From: Pyrrhoderma lamaoense
Taxonomy: Eukaryota; Basidiomycota; Agaricomycetes; Hymenochaetales; Hymenochaetaceae
Reading direction: 5' to 3'
NCBI GenBank assembly: GCA_002794735.1
Contig: NBAZ01000015.1
Location: 186,001-250,000 of the forward strand
Length of the DNA stretch: 64,000 nt
Part shown: positions 36,395 to 48,144 of the stretch, one piece after another
How the letters are laid out: every line of letters starts with the position of its first letter
Numbering within the stretch: position 1 is the stretch's first letter
Made by a program: the position numbers and the translations under genes
The notes under the pieces: generated by a model
Database searches by the model: none
Told to the model about the DNA's origin: nothing
What the model saw: only the letters and a program-made list of their open reading frames with translations

Positions 36395-36820
36395 TAATCT
36401 CTTCAATTGATATTTGTGAGGGTGTATGACGGCTGAGAGGCTCAAGAGACTGAAGTTTAACGATCTAGTCTAAATTATTTTGAAGTAACATGATGAACCC
36501 TCCTACGTAAAGTATAAAAACTGTGATTACGAGCCCAGATATGCAGAGATTCGATTGTCAGATCTTCCTTACAATACCTCTTCTATCATCCCACTACACC
36601 TTATGTTCTATCAGATTCTTACCATGTCTTCAACCCATACTCACAATTTATACAGTATTTCATCATAGATATATGGATAGGTAGGCTTAATTAATTTATT
36701 TAAAGTGTGAGTCATGTTGACAGGAGGAAATCGTGTTTACAAAAAACAGATTGGTAAAAACAGTGTTATCGAAGTAATGAATATATAAATGAGAATAAAA
36801 ATTGTCTTAGGCATAGGAAA
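36395..36820 (+). pseudogene. HMG promoter and exon-1 remnant (copy of 29.42-29.83 kb)
   Basis: A direct repeat of 29.42-29.83 kb, offset about 7.0 kb. It includes a degenerate TATA block and the MSST-type exon 1 near 36624. No exon 2 follows in this orientation. Confidence 0.55.
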
Positions 36821-36823
36821 TTT

Positions 36824-37640
36824 TCAATGTTGAGATGTACAAGTCACTCCGAAATCGTCAAAGATGCCTTCAGGATAGAACGCCTCAGGTAAGGGATATG
36901 ACCCCGAGAAGGTTTCGAAATCCATATCCTCGATGTTAACAGCATCTGGATTATTTTGGATTTCGCTGAACAGTGGTGGGCTGGGCTGGGCTCTCATCCC
37001 AAAGTATGGTACGCCCTGGGACCATACGTCCCCAGTGAACACCCAGGAAGGAAGTGGGCGCACTGGCTGGGTGCAGGTAAGAACACTTCCGCTGAAGATG
37101 AACTTGATGGCTCATCGTGCGGGACCTGGTACTACATGTGTATCAGTGGATGAGTGGATGGGTAGGTTCTCAGATGACGATAGCACTCACGTTGCTTGCG
37201 TTGTCTACAATACTTTGTATAGGGTAATGAGGCAGGGAGCTTATGTTGCTCGGACCCGCACACTGAGAGTAATCTGAATTATGATCTTGATACACTTGTG
37301 CGAAATCTGAATCTCGGATTTCCGGTTGTGTAGCACGTTTCGAGGAGTAAGTTACACTCTTCGCCTTTGAGCGCGTTCGCCTTTTCGGGTCCTTCGGTTG
37401 GGGATCCTTCGTCTTTTCAAGGTTTGCAAGCTCGTGGTACATCTCTTTTCTCCCCGCAGACAGCCCCCCCCCCCCCCCCATAATGGTACAGCGTACTCCG
37501 GTAGATCCACAGTTATTGAGAATAGTTGATTCGCTCTGCTGCCTGATTTCTGGAGGACGCTTAACTTTCCTAAGAATAATCTTGTGAGAAAAAAATAATG
37601 CATATTAAGGCTTCTTGAATTCAGTGTACGTATCTAGAAA
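36824..37640 (-). pseudogene. HMG-box pseudogene, subtype C, with 16-C run
   Basis: The minus-strand exon 3 relic (36824-37120) keeps PLPSWVFTGDVW and DFETFSGSYPLPE. The exon 2 relic keeps ELANLEKTKDPQPKDPKRR and the RSKAKS tail. A run of 16 C (plus strand 37464-37479) interrupts the HMG box and shifts the frame. It is related to the 29.84-30.65 kb pseudogene. Confidence 0.7.
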
Positions 37641-37649
37641 GGAGTTGGA

Positions 37650-38643
37650 GATTACGTTACTCGAGACATGTCCTTGAGGTTGGCGTTGTCCATCGGACAA
37701 GTAGAGGTTTCCAGGTACCGCCTGTGCTCGGTAGATCTAGCTCTTTGGTTAGTGTGTGTAGCATGCAAAAGGGTACTAAAGGTATCAAGACTGCGTCCGA
37801 ATACATATTAATTGTCAACTAGAACTAATTTCTTTCCAGATCGCTATTTTCAGGGGCTGATTTTCTCTAATGACTAAACGAGTTTTTTACTCTTTCAAGC
37901 GATGGTATGTCAGTGTATAGATGCATACAGAGAGGCCTGAAGTCAGCAAGGACCACAGCTATTTACGGAGATGGAGGCTAAAGCGGTCCCTGCGCTAGTA
38001 AATGCATCTTGTCTTCTAAGCTATATTTAGTCAAGTGTTTGAGAATGAATTAACTCCTCGGGGCTTGGGGTGCAATGAGAAGAATGGGTGGACCTTTTCA
38101 AGCTGAGATGATGATACTCATGGGAGATCGGTACCGGGGAATGTCAGTACCCGAGGTTTTCTCAACAAGTCATGTTCATAATCCAGTCCATAAACAAACA
38201 TGGAGTAATGCACGGTATTCCCTGTATAAGTGTGTAAAAGGATAGGCCCAATCACCTATATAAGGGTTGGTTTGGTTATTGAGGCTATGCGCTATTCTAA
38301 GCAGAGTAAGTGAATATGATCAATATACTGATCAATTTAGGAATGTTGGCTATCCATTAGTACCCTGGCTGATAGTATTGGTCTTTTTTGATTGACAACC
38401 TGTATAGGATACTACTTCAATTAAGTGCAAACAAACTTAATAAACATATCAGGATACTAGATCAATAACAAGTAATTTATGAGATATAACGTTTTCTTCC
38501 TTCCAAGAAATATAGGAATCCGGATAAGGTCCAAATACATAAAGAGAGATAAGGTAAAAACCGTTAGTCCTTTTTGAAAAGAGAGTAGCTCAAAGGCAAA
38601 TCCTACTAAGCACCCACAACGAGATACAAATGTACCTAGAAGT
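37650..38643. other. single-copy intergenic sequence
   Basis: AT-rich sequence without a supported gene between the cluster arm and the GPI-anchored gene. Confidence 0.45.
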
Positions 38644-39543
38644 CTATATAATGATGGCAGCTGCTACTCCCGCAAGCATTGCGGTACCGAATCCAACTTG
38701 AGAGCTCCATATAGCAGCACTTGATTCCTGGGAGGACGAGGAAGAAGAGGTGGATGAAGCTGAAGTGGAGGTTGCCGAAGCACCAGATGAGCCTGAAGAA
38801 CCAGAAGTAGCGGAAGGATTGACACTTGAAATCTGGACAGACGATATAGGCTCGCCGGATGTTGCACATGCATTGTTGTATTCTGTTCGGATGCGTTCAG
38901 TTATGGAGAATCATGAAAGAATGAAAGAGCATCTTTGGAAGGGAGTTATGATGAAAATAGCAAGGATGGGGTGGGAATAAGATGTATATGATAGCAAAAA
39001 CGTTTCAAGGGACATATGAATTTCAATATCAAAAACTTACGATCGACGACGTTCTGTTCCTGAGATAAGACAGAAGAATCATTAGAGACAGCAAAGAGAC
39101 AATCGGCGCAGTCAGCTATCTCTTTTGCAACATCATTATTGCACAGACAAGAAAGCTCGGTGCATGACTATTCAGGTATAATAAATGAATAGATAATTTT
39201 CGTTAGATTCAGCATATCGAGGTAGCAATGAGATTCTTTGCAGCTATGGCGTACCGATATAGTTGACATGATGGAGCACATGTTGATTGGCACTGTGAAA
39301 GTAGAATAAAACGGTAAGTACTGGTACGGTCGCATCCAACATGAGAACGCACAGCCTCTGGAATGGATGATGGGTCGAAGGATTGTCGAGCCAGTAGCTT
39401 TCCGAAACCAGAGCCAGAAGACAGAGCAGATACTGAGACAAATTATTCTTAATGAAATTGTTCCGTTTGACGAAGAACTGCTAGAGATACGCACTTTGTA
39501 CGACGAGAAGAGAAAGAAATGCGAAGGCACGGAAGGAATACAT
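38644..39543 (-). CDS. GPI-anchored cysteine/serine-rich cell-surface protein
   Basis: Five exons (39543-39495, 39432-39353, 39292-39255, 39167-39041, 38882-38644). The signal peptide is MYSFRAFAFLSLLVVQ. Next comes a cysteine domain: FDPSSIPEACQSTCAP, then IMSTISSCTELSCLCNNDVA, then IADCADCLFAV. It resembles the eight-cysteine secreted fungal domains related to CFEM. A Ser/Thr-rich stalk follows, ending in the hydrophobic GPI-signal tail FGTAMLAGVAAAIII. It is expected on the cell surface or wall. Exon 3 needs one extra base (minus CC at 39274-39273) to join its two halves; with it the total is exactly 178 codons. It is the only clear single-copy gene inside the HMG cluster. Confidence 0.75.
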
Positions 39544-40090
39544 TAGATAATCTCAGGATCGTGTTCTCGTTTACGGGCTACGTGAAGTGCTTCGTCGTCT
39601 GTCAACGTTCAGGTCCTTGAATCCTCCCACAAAATAAAGAGGTCTTTGACAGTATGTAGATAGAAAAAGGTGAAAAAATGCCAGAAAGATTCTTATGAGG
39701 AGACAGGAGCGTGGGTTTGACAGCTTTTATATTAAAGCGAGATAGCGATGCCTGGAAAAGTCATGGAAATGTATTTTGTCGACCCGTAGATCGTCTTACA
39801 TTTCGCATCAGAATCTTAAAGTTTCATCACATTCAATTTTATCACTGAAACATCCGTACATTAACCATCTACTCATTTGGTAACGAAGACAGCAGGCGTC
39901 GGCGCCAGTATCGATGATAACCATTACTATGAGCTTGCTTTACGAATATGAGTGTTTCGCATCTCGATTTCTACTGACAAAAACAACAAAAAAGAATAAA
40001 AGCCGTAAACTTTTGCTACTAAGACTAACAAGAGATCTCCAAGTATGCTTCCGAAATCTTCAAGCTAGCCGGAGGGCTCAGGACCCTGAT
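39544..40090. other. upstream region of GPI-anchored gene
   Basis: No gene seen; contains the promoter of the minus-strand gene. Confidence 0.4.
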
Positions 40091-40410
40091 AATACTGATA
40101 GGTCCATGGGTCGATCGGTACAAATTTTTGGACGAAAAATCGCTTCAGCCTGGGTCAAAATCGCGATTTTGGTACAAAATTGGCCAAGGCTGAAAAATCC
40201 CAGGTTCAGATGGTACAAATGGACCTTGGTGGATAAATTCTGACCCTTCGGTACATCTGGACGGGCTCCCAGAATTTTTTTTTTCTTTTTTAGGATTTAG
40301 GCTCTGGAAAGAGCCGGACGCCAGGATTATGATTGACATTACTAGACCAGGCAGGTCTAATCGATAGACATTTCCAAATTAGCTCCGCTAATCTTGTATC
40401 TGGCGTCCTT
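40091..40410. other. structured non-coding or mobile-like element
   Basis: Four GGTACA-type motifs occur between 40115 and 40260. CAAAATCGCGATTTTG at 40156-40171 is a perfect palindrome, framed by TTCAGCCT and AGGCTGAA. After a T-rich tract, 40300-40315 forms GGCTCT-GGAA-AGAGCC. Immediately after it, GGACGCCAG (40316-40324) pairs with CTGGCGTCC (40400-40408) and encloses two perfect hairpins, TAGACC/GGTCTA (40343-40359) and ATTAGC/GCTAAT (40378-40392). On the minus strand the A-rich tract follows the structured part, as in a SINE-like retroposon. The identity is unknown. Confidence 0.5.
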
Positions 40411-41520
40411 TATTATATTTATTATTGATTTTTGTTATCGGCTGTGTTTATGTAATGCATTAGTAATTTATTTATTACCAATACATTACTAATACATTAC
40501 TAATATCTTATATATGGTAATACTGACCTAAAATGGAAGGAAAAGAATGTTTATAAAACTTCTTATTAGTTCTGTATAGCTACGGAAGGGCTCTAAGTTA
40601 AGCACTAGCGATTGGACGACCAATTTATACTCACACGGAGACAAGTGTCTTTTTAGTCCATGTATCCAGAAGCCAATCATAGTCAGCGGCCGTGAGACTG
40701 CTGATCAGGTTGATAAGTATCGATCCCTTCGATTTCGGAAGATTATTTTATCATATCCATAAGCATCTCTTTGTCCTCTTCCGCTTTCTTCATAACTTTC
40801 CTACATCTTCTAGATATAAAAACATATCAATCTTTGCAGAACCCGAAGCCTGTCATCCCAATATAACGTCCTCTTACAGTCCGAGGGTTGCAATACTTTG
40901 ACTCCCACCCCTATCTCGGACTCTGCCTTTCATAATCGCTGTCTCAGGTCCTCGAGACATGCAATGCAATATCCATAAAAAGCTCTCAGATGACTATCTC
41001 GTGAAAAGAATACTTATCTGAAACGTATGTGGTTCTGAGCTGTCATGATTCCTTTGATGATCGAGCTGATTTTCTCTACTCCGAAGCTCTTGGTACGACG
41101 ATATAATCAGTAAACTTCGAGACAAGAAAGACGTTTACTCTTAGAGCTCGCCTGCACTGTTAGTACGTTCCGCCACAATCACTAGCTTCATTTCCATCTG
41201 TCCAACCTCGCATAATCATCGAGAAGATTCTCCTTTGTGCACTTATGGGTTAGTGGGATACGTAATCTTAGTATCTCCTTCCCGCCTTCCAAAAAAATTC
41301 TTGGAACTGAGCCCTTGGTCACTGAATGATTTCCGGTGCCAAGAGCTTTTTACGCTTTGCCCATCGACATGGCTCGTATGTTATAAATTCTTTCTGATTT
41401 CAATTGATCTCGGTATTATCCGCTGCCCATCTTTATTTGTGAGAAATTGAGGACCTAGTCTATCGGTACTACATAAGTCCGTACCAGTTTCCTCAAGAAG
41501 GTAAATTATTCTCTGTTAGT
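40411..41520. other. AT-rich spacer with one copy of inter-unit module
   Basis: Contains ATTACTAATACATT repeats near 40460-40500 and, at 40.70-40.95 kb, a diverged copy of the conserved inter-unit module (CTCTTTGTCCTCTTCCGC). No gene is supported. Confidence 0.45.
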
Positions 41521-42029
41521 CATGGTTTATCCACTTTCAGAGCGCTTCAAGGGGCCCGAACATTCATTATACACTCAATCTTACGAAGCGTAACGCTGCT
41601 TTCCACGATAATGGCGGTCTGAGGGTTTACGTGATCCGTATCTTATGCAATGCATCGGCACATACATAGTCTATCACTAACTCGTTGTGAATGCATTACC
41701 GGCCTGTCCTTCTCGGTCTTTCGTAATTCATTGATGGAGGCATAGTAAGCAACTTATATACTATAAGAGAACAGAGAACTGGAATATTCGTATACTGAAT
41801 TGTGATTAGACGGTATACGCAAACAGAATGACGAGAAGGGAAGATCTAAGAAAATCATGGAGATATCCTCAACTACTCATTTATATAGATGGTGAGTCAT
41901 GCAAACAAGGAAGAAGAACTAAAGTACAGAAAAAAACGACAAACAATCATAACGACAGAAAACAGCAATATCAGAGCAATGACGAGGTAAATACGAAAGC
42001 AGGAGAAAAGACAAGTATAGAAAGTTAAT

Positions 42030-42909
42030 TCAAAATGAAAATGCCCATGCCTCTCCGATGTCGTCAAAGAGGCCTTCAGGATAAGGCACCTCAGGGAAGG
42101 GATATGATCCCGAAAAGGATTCGAAGCCCGTATCCTCGATGATCACATCGTCCGGAATATTTTGGATTTGGTTAGATTGTGGTGGTTGTGGGCTGGGCTC
42201 CCTCGTGCGGAGAGGGTGCTCTATTCCGTAGTATGGGCCGTCATGAGCCCATGCGGCGCCTTCGTACACCCAGGATGGAAATGGGCGTACCGGCTGGGGT
42301 GCAGGTAAAAATACCTGCGCTGAAGATGAACCCGATGGCTCATCGTATGGGATCTGGTATTACATGTGTATCAGTGGATGAGTGGATGAGCAGGATTTCA
42401 AATGATGTTAGCACTCACGTTGTTTGCGTTATCTACAAAATTTTGTACAGTGTAATGAGGCAGGGAGCTAATGTTGCTCGGACCTGCTTGCTGAGAGTAA
42501 TCTGGCATTTGGATTCAATCGTCGCAGAGGAATCTAAATTCCGGATTTCTGGACGTTGAATACGGTTTGAAGAGTATGTAACACTCTTCGCCTTTGAGCG
42601 TGCTCGCCTCTTCGGGTCCCTCGGTTGAAATCCGTGTTTGTTCTTGAATCTCGCGAGCTCAGTGTATCTATTTTTCTCCTGGGGAGAAAGTTTATGCCAT
42701 TCTTGCGCGGCATACACAGATACGTTGATCTTCGGAGGGACCCTACCCTCTTGAAGAAGGCACGAACGGAATACAATGAATCCGTTCGTACGCTCCTTTC
42801 GAACTGCATATGTGTCTAGAATGGGGTCAGAAATCACTAAACTATATCTAGAAATTTGTGATAACGTACTCTGTGCAGTGGAGTCACGCGTAATTTGGGA
42901 TGAAGACAT
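42030..42909 (-). CDS. HMG-box factor HMG4 (subtype A, one frame break)
   Basis: Exons 42909-42870, 42815-42419, 42353-42030. Exon 1 is MSSSQITRDSTAQ. The box has ERTNGFIVFRSC, EWHKLSPQEKNRY and KRRARSKAKS. Exon 2 is 397 nt against 398 in HMG1 and HMG5, with one base missing near 42515, so translation runs into another frame after the box and stops before the intron. Exon 3 is fully open (108 codons): PFPSWVYEGAAWAHDGPYYG, REPSPQPPQ, FESFSGSYPFPE, FDDIGEAWAFSF. Inverted partner of HMG1. Confidence 0.8.
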
Positions 42910-43012
42910 GGTAGAAAGTTGGTAAAAAGTGGATACGTTGGGATAACAGTAAGTTGTTGTGTGGATGATTGGGGAGCTCAGTTTCTGCATTTCTGGGTTG
43001 TATCCTTACGGT

Positions 43013-43019
43013 TTTTATA
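43013..43019 (-). promoter_or_regulatory. TATA box of HMG4
   Basis: TATAAAA on the minus strand, 104 bp upstream of the HMG4 ATG. Confidence 0.6.
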
Positions 43020-43269
43020 ATTTTTGTAGGGGCTCATCGTGGTGTTTCCAAATATAGGTTAGATCTCTGGACTTCATTGTCTCGCGCGCTTGAGCCTTCA
43101 AACCGTTATACACTTCACACCACCATTAGTTGAATAGGATATTACAATTCGATAGGAAACAATGAACTGACCTTTAATGATGAATATTTTCATTATGCGC
43201 AATTTCTGATAATGAACTTGAAAATCAAACTCTCGTGTTGGTGAAGAGACAGTGAATTATATTATTTTC

Positions 43270-43622
43270 ATTGTGATGAACAATGGGTGGTTGTTGTGTT
43301 ACTAACACATGTATTACACGAGTCTATCATCTGCTGTAGACCAAGACAAAGAACTTCAGTCTGGACCGACTCCACAATGGGGTGGTTCTTTGTATCAGTA
43401 CAAATCACAAATTCGGAGTGTATAAAACAGTGCAATTCCGGTGAAGTCTTTCGAGTTTTGAGTAGCCGATATTATTAGGGTTGCTTCTACGCTTGGAGAG
43501 CTTAGGTAAATGTCGACGTTCAATGTGGTTGGATCAAAGCTATCAACAGTTTCTGCCATCTCAGTATGATCGTATATTGTTGGGTTCAGGCTCCCATATG
43601 TGACAAGCCTCTTTATTTTCAC
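43270..43622 (-). pseudogene. small cluster ORF, copy A4, frameshifted
   Basis: Starts MKIKRLVTYGSLNPTIYD and runs through DFTGIALF, where a shift ends the frame. Downstream sequence still encodes the other copies' C-terminal blocks in another frame. It lies upstream of HMG4 on the same strand. Confidence 0.5.
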
Positions 43623-44764
43623 ACCTGAGTATAAAATGACGCAGTCTATATTGCCGGTAGCTGTATGTATCGACTAAGATCAAATGTAAAGAGCTTGTCT
43701 TAATCCTTTAGACTACAATCAACACCGATCCATTATCCACTCATCGGAGATTTCTGATCGTTTCTTATAATTAGAACCTCCCCACGAATCTTAGATATAC
43801 ACGATTGTGAGATGTGACTATCAATAGCGAAGCTGTGCTTATGAGAAGTAGTTTATATGTTCGTTCTTGCTTTAAACGAAGGAGTAGATACTTAGTATGC
43901 TAGCCTGGAGTGCGCCAATTGCATCGGTTTATACTGATCCCAAATTCTGGGAGATCATCCCATGATTATCTCCTTGTCTTCCTTTATTTTCTTTCAAACC
44001 CTATTCTTCCTCCACAGGGATCAGACCCACATCAGCCATCACAGAAGCTCAACAAATTCTAATATAACGTACTATTTAAAAGTAAGAAATCGAAACTCCT
44101 TGATTACCATCTCACATATCAAACTTCGAATGCCTTTCATAATCACCGTCCCAAGCTCTTGATAAGGTCAGAGAATCAAGGTTTCGAGTGAGAGTCCTTA
44201 GGCAGAAATAGGATTTGGAGTGTGTGTAAGTCTTAGACGTCTTGTGCATCTGATGATCAATTCAATCTTGTTCTTGATGCGAATACTAATAACCTTTCAG
44301 ATGGTAATTCCTTATCACTCATTTCTCCCGGAGGTTCGCTTCTAGTTCCCAGCATAAAACGCTTGATACGCTTTGACCCCTTGTGCGTTGTTTACCTCAT
44401 CAGATCTCGTTATTCTCTACTCTACATCTCCCACCTCCTTTGAAAGAAGCTTAACGAAAGAGTCGGATATGTCCACTACATCAATTCGCTTCAGTCCTTA
44501 GCACCCGTACAATGCATCGACCAGAATGTTATACTAGTCATTTATGATATATAGATACATTGCCAAAACTTCATTCTCGTTATCTCGTAGAGCTTGTTGA
44601 GGTTAGCAAGGTGACCATGATGCATATGTATATCATATCAAAGAACGGAAGAGGCAATAAATGCCATGTACTAGGACCTAGCTTGACAGCACACGCGAGT
44701 AAAATAACTAGAAGCAGCAAGAAAAGAAATGCCCGAGTAACGTAAACTCCAACTCCTTTCTAGA

Positions 44765-45275
44765 TACGTACACTGAGTTCAAGAAGCCTTAGAATACGTT
44801 ACTTATATTCTACAAGAATATCCATAGGAAAGTTAAACGTCCTCCAGAAATCAGGCAGCAGAGCATATCAGATATTCTTAACATCTATAGGTCTATCGGA
44901 GTACGTTGCACCTTTATGGAGGGAGCTGTGTGTGGAGAGAAAAGAGATGTACTACGAGCTCGCAGGCCTTGAAAAGATGAAGAACCCTCAACCGAGGGAC
45001 CCAAAAAGGCGAGCGCGCTCGAAGGCGAAGAGGATCACACACTCTTCGAATCGTGACACACAACCAGAAGTTCGAATATTAGATTTCCCGACGGTGTCTC
45101 AAAGTCAAATTCCGGATTACTCTCAATGTGCGGGTCCGAGAAACATAAGCTCCCTGCCTCAACAACCTATACAAAAAATTGTAGACAACTACAACAACGT
45201 GAGTGCTATTGTCATCTGAGAACCTGACCTTCATTCATCCGCTGATACACATGTAGTACCAGATACCATACGATA
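44765..45275 (+). pseudogene. HMG-box fragment, subtype C
   Basis: An exon 2 remnant with degenerate N-terminal box, then ERKEMYYELAGLEKMKNPQP, KRRARSKAK and the linker (YSQCAGP, SSLPQQPIQ) up to a GTGAGT donor. Only the first bases of exon 3 (IPYDI) are present before homology switches near 45270 to sequence shared with 50.9 kb. Confidence 0.7.
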
Positions 45276-45405
45276 TACAAATTGCGAGATTTTCTCGTGA
45301 ATGAGACTTTGTGGGGAGAATAAGTCCCTTGTAACCATTCTGATCTTATCGTTATCCTTTGTTATAAGCTTAACTTAGTAAAACGATAGACCGAATTATA
45401 AGTAT

Positions 45406-45659
<254 letters not shown>

Positions 45660-46559
45660 GTAATACAGATAAACTAGTAGATGTCACGTAGATTCTGTTT
45701 TAAGGGCCGTGTATGCTACTCTCCCGTTTGTCGTTTATGGTATTCCTATTTCTGAGAGATTTGCTTTCCAAACGAAGGAGAAGATCCTTAATTTATATAC
45801 AGCCAACTTTTGCATCGATCGTGCTGATTGACATCGATCACAATTCTAGGTGATTATCTACTATCTCTTTATCCTCTCCCGCTTTCTTCAAAACCCTCCT
45901 GCTCACTTCCAGGTATAGAGTCATATACCATAGAAGATCCTGAACCTGAAAACTCCTAATGTAACGTACTACTTTGTTTCAAGAAATCGGAATTCTTCTT
46001 CGTTAACTCACACCTCAAGAATCTTGGTACCTTTCATAATCGCTGGTACAAGTTTTTGATACAATCAGCGAGCTCACTGGGCCAATATTTTGAAGGATAC
46101 ATCTGCGATTTGAGTGTACTGTAATTTGATTGACTCTAGTATGTCTTGCGCGTTTGATGACCTACGCAGTTCTTATCTCAGAAATGTGTTGTTGAACCTT
46201 AAAGATGGGGTTGATGAGTCTTCTTTATTTCCTTTGTCACAATTGGTACGTCATGCTATTATTCTCTAACTACATAGACGTAAGCTGATTAACTCATGCG
46301 AACTCTCCTTTGTGCAAACTTGGTTAGCTTCGTACGTAGTCTTGAACTTGAATGCAACTTTCAACTCAGATTATTCACAGAAGGTAGACAGCAATAATTG
46401 CACCATCTATTTTACTTCAGCTTTCTCAGGCAAATAACTTTCGGTTATATGGTAGGTCATGTACGAAAATGTAAGTACAGAGCAAATGAATAAGCAGTAA
46501 TTCAAGGTAAGGGTGGTATTAATACGAAAGCGGGAGGGAAACAGGTATAGGAAGTTAAT

Positions 46560-47445
46560 CTAGTATGGAAATGTCCAAGCCTCTCCGACCTCATCAAAGA
46601 GGCCTTCAGGACAAGGCACCTCAGGGAAGAGATATGACCCCGAGAAAATCTCGAAATCCAAAATTTCAATGTTATTACCATCTGGAGGATCTTGTACTTC
46701 GTTGAACTGCGGTGGTGGTTGTGGGCTGGGCTCCCTCGTGCGGATAGGGTGCTCTATTCCGTAGTATGGGCCGTCATGAGCCCATGCGGCCCAGCGTACA
46801 CCCAGGATGGAAATGGGCGTACCGGCTGTGGTGCAGGCAAAAACACTTCCTCTCGAAATGAACCCGATGGCTCATCGTTTGGGATCTGGTATTACATGTG
46901 TATCAGTGGATGAATGGATGGGCAGGTTTTCAGATGACGATAGCACTCACGTTGTTGTAGCTGTCTACAATATTTTGAGTAGCTTGTTGAGGCAGGGAGC
47001 TTATGTTGCTCGGACCCGCACATTGAGAGTAATCCGTATTTCGATTTTGAGACACTGTTGAGAAATCCAATGTTCGGACTTCTGGATGTGTGTCACGTCT
47101 CGAAGAGTATGTCACACTCTTCGCCTTTGAACGCGCTCGCCTTTTCGGGTCCCTCGGTTGAAGACCCTGTCTGTTCTTGTAGTCCGCGAGCTTGAAGTAT
47201 TTGTTCTTCTCCAGCGGAGACAGCTTATGCCATTCTTGCGCGGCATACACAGACACATTTGTCTTCGGAGGGACCTTACCCTCTTGAATTAGGCATGAGC
47301 GAAACACAAGGAAGCCGTTCGCAGGCTTCTTGAAACCCGCAAACGTGTCTAGAAGGGTGTTGGAGATTAGTAAAATATATCTATCTAGAAATTTGTGATA
47401 ACGTACTGCTTGCGGGGGAGTCACGCGTAATCTGGGTTGAAGACA
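46560..47445 (-). CDS. HMG-box factor HMG5 (subtype A, one frame break in exon 3)
   Basis: Exons 47445-47406, 47348-46951, 46885-46560. Exons 1 and 2 are intact and the same size as in HMG1; the box reads KKPANGFLVFRSC, EWHKLSPLEKNKYFKLADY, KRRARSKAKS. Exon 3 begins IPNDEPSGSF, then needs one extra G (minus GGG at 46792-46790) to continue into AAWAHDGPYYGIEHP, FEIFSGSYLFPE and GEAWTFPY. As read, the C-terminal domain is cut short. Inverted partner of HMG2. Confidence 0.8.
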
Positions 47446-47544
47446 TTGCGATAGAGTTGGTAAGAAAAGGGGATGTAGTGGGATAATAGAAGAGTGTTGT
47501 ATGGGGAGTTTAGTTTCTGCTTTTCTGGGTTGTATCCTTATGGT

Positions 47545-47551
47545 TTTTATA
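47545..47551 (-). promoter_or_regulatory. TATA box of HMG5
   Basis: TATAAAA on the minus strand, 100 bp upstream of the HMG5 ATG. Confidence 0.65.
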
Positions 47552-47802
47552 CTTTTCGTAGGAGGCTCATCGTGGTATTTCCAAATATAGGCTAGATCTC
47601 TGGACTTCATTGTCTCGCGCGCTTGAGCCTTCCAACCGTTATACACTCTCACACCACCATTAATTGAATAGGATATCACAATCGATAAGGTAACAATGGA
47701 CCGGCTTTTAATGATGAATATTTTCATTATGCGCAACTCCTAATAATGAACTTGGAAATCAGATACTCGTGTTGTTGAAGAGACAATGAATTCTTTATTG
47801 AT

Positions 47803-48144
47803 TCATTGTGACGAACAACGAATGGGTGTTGCGTTACTAACACATGCAGTACACGAGTAAATCATCCGTTGTAGACCAAGACAAAGAACTTCAGTCCGGA
47901 CCGACTCCACAATGGGGTGGTTCTGTGTATCAGTACAAGTAACGAAATCGGAGTAAATAAACAGTGCAACTCCGGTGAAGTCTTTCGAGCTTTGAGTAGC
48001 CGATTTTATTGGGGTTCCTTCCACGCTTGGAGAGCTGAGAAAAATAGCAACGTTCAATGTGGTTTGATTGAAACTATCAACAGATCTCGTCACTTCAGTA
48101 TCGTATATCGTCGTGTTCGGGCTCCCATATGTAACAAGCCTCAT
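47803..48144 (-). CDS. small conserved cluster ORF, copy A5 (113 aa)
   Basis: Starts MRLVTYGSPNTTIYD, contains DFTGVALFIYSDFVTC and ends PIRCSSQ, one codon shorter than A1 and A2. Upstream of HMG5 on the same strand. Confidence 0.45.
   Translation of the reverse strand: MRLVTYGSPNTTIYDTEVTRSVDSFNQTTLNVAIFLSSPSVEGTPIKSATQSSKDFTGVALFIYSDFVTCTDTQNHPIVESVRTEVLCLGLQRMIYSCTACVSNATPIRCSSQ

Noticed and set aside
42179..42559. Frames antisense to HMG exon 3 (also at 29835, 32987, 36933, 46692, 49616)
   Set aside because: They mirror the conserved C-terminal exon; the sense strand has matching splice sites and domain pattern.
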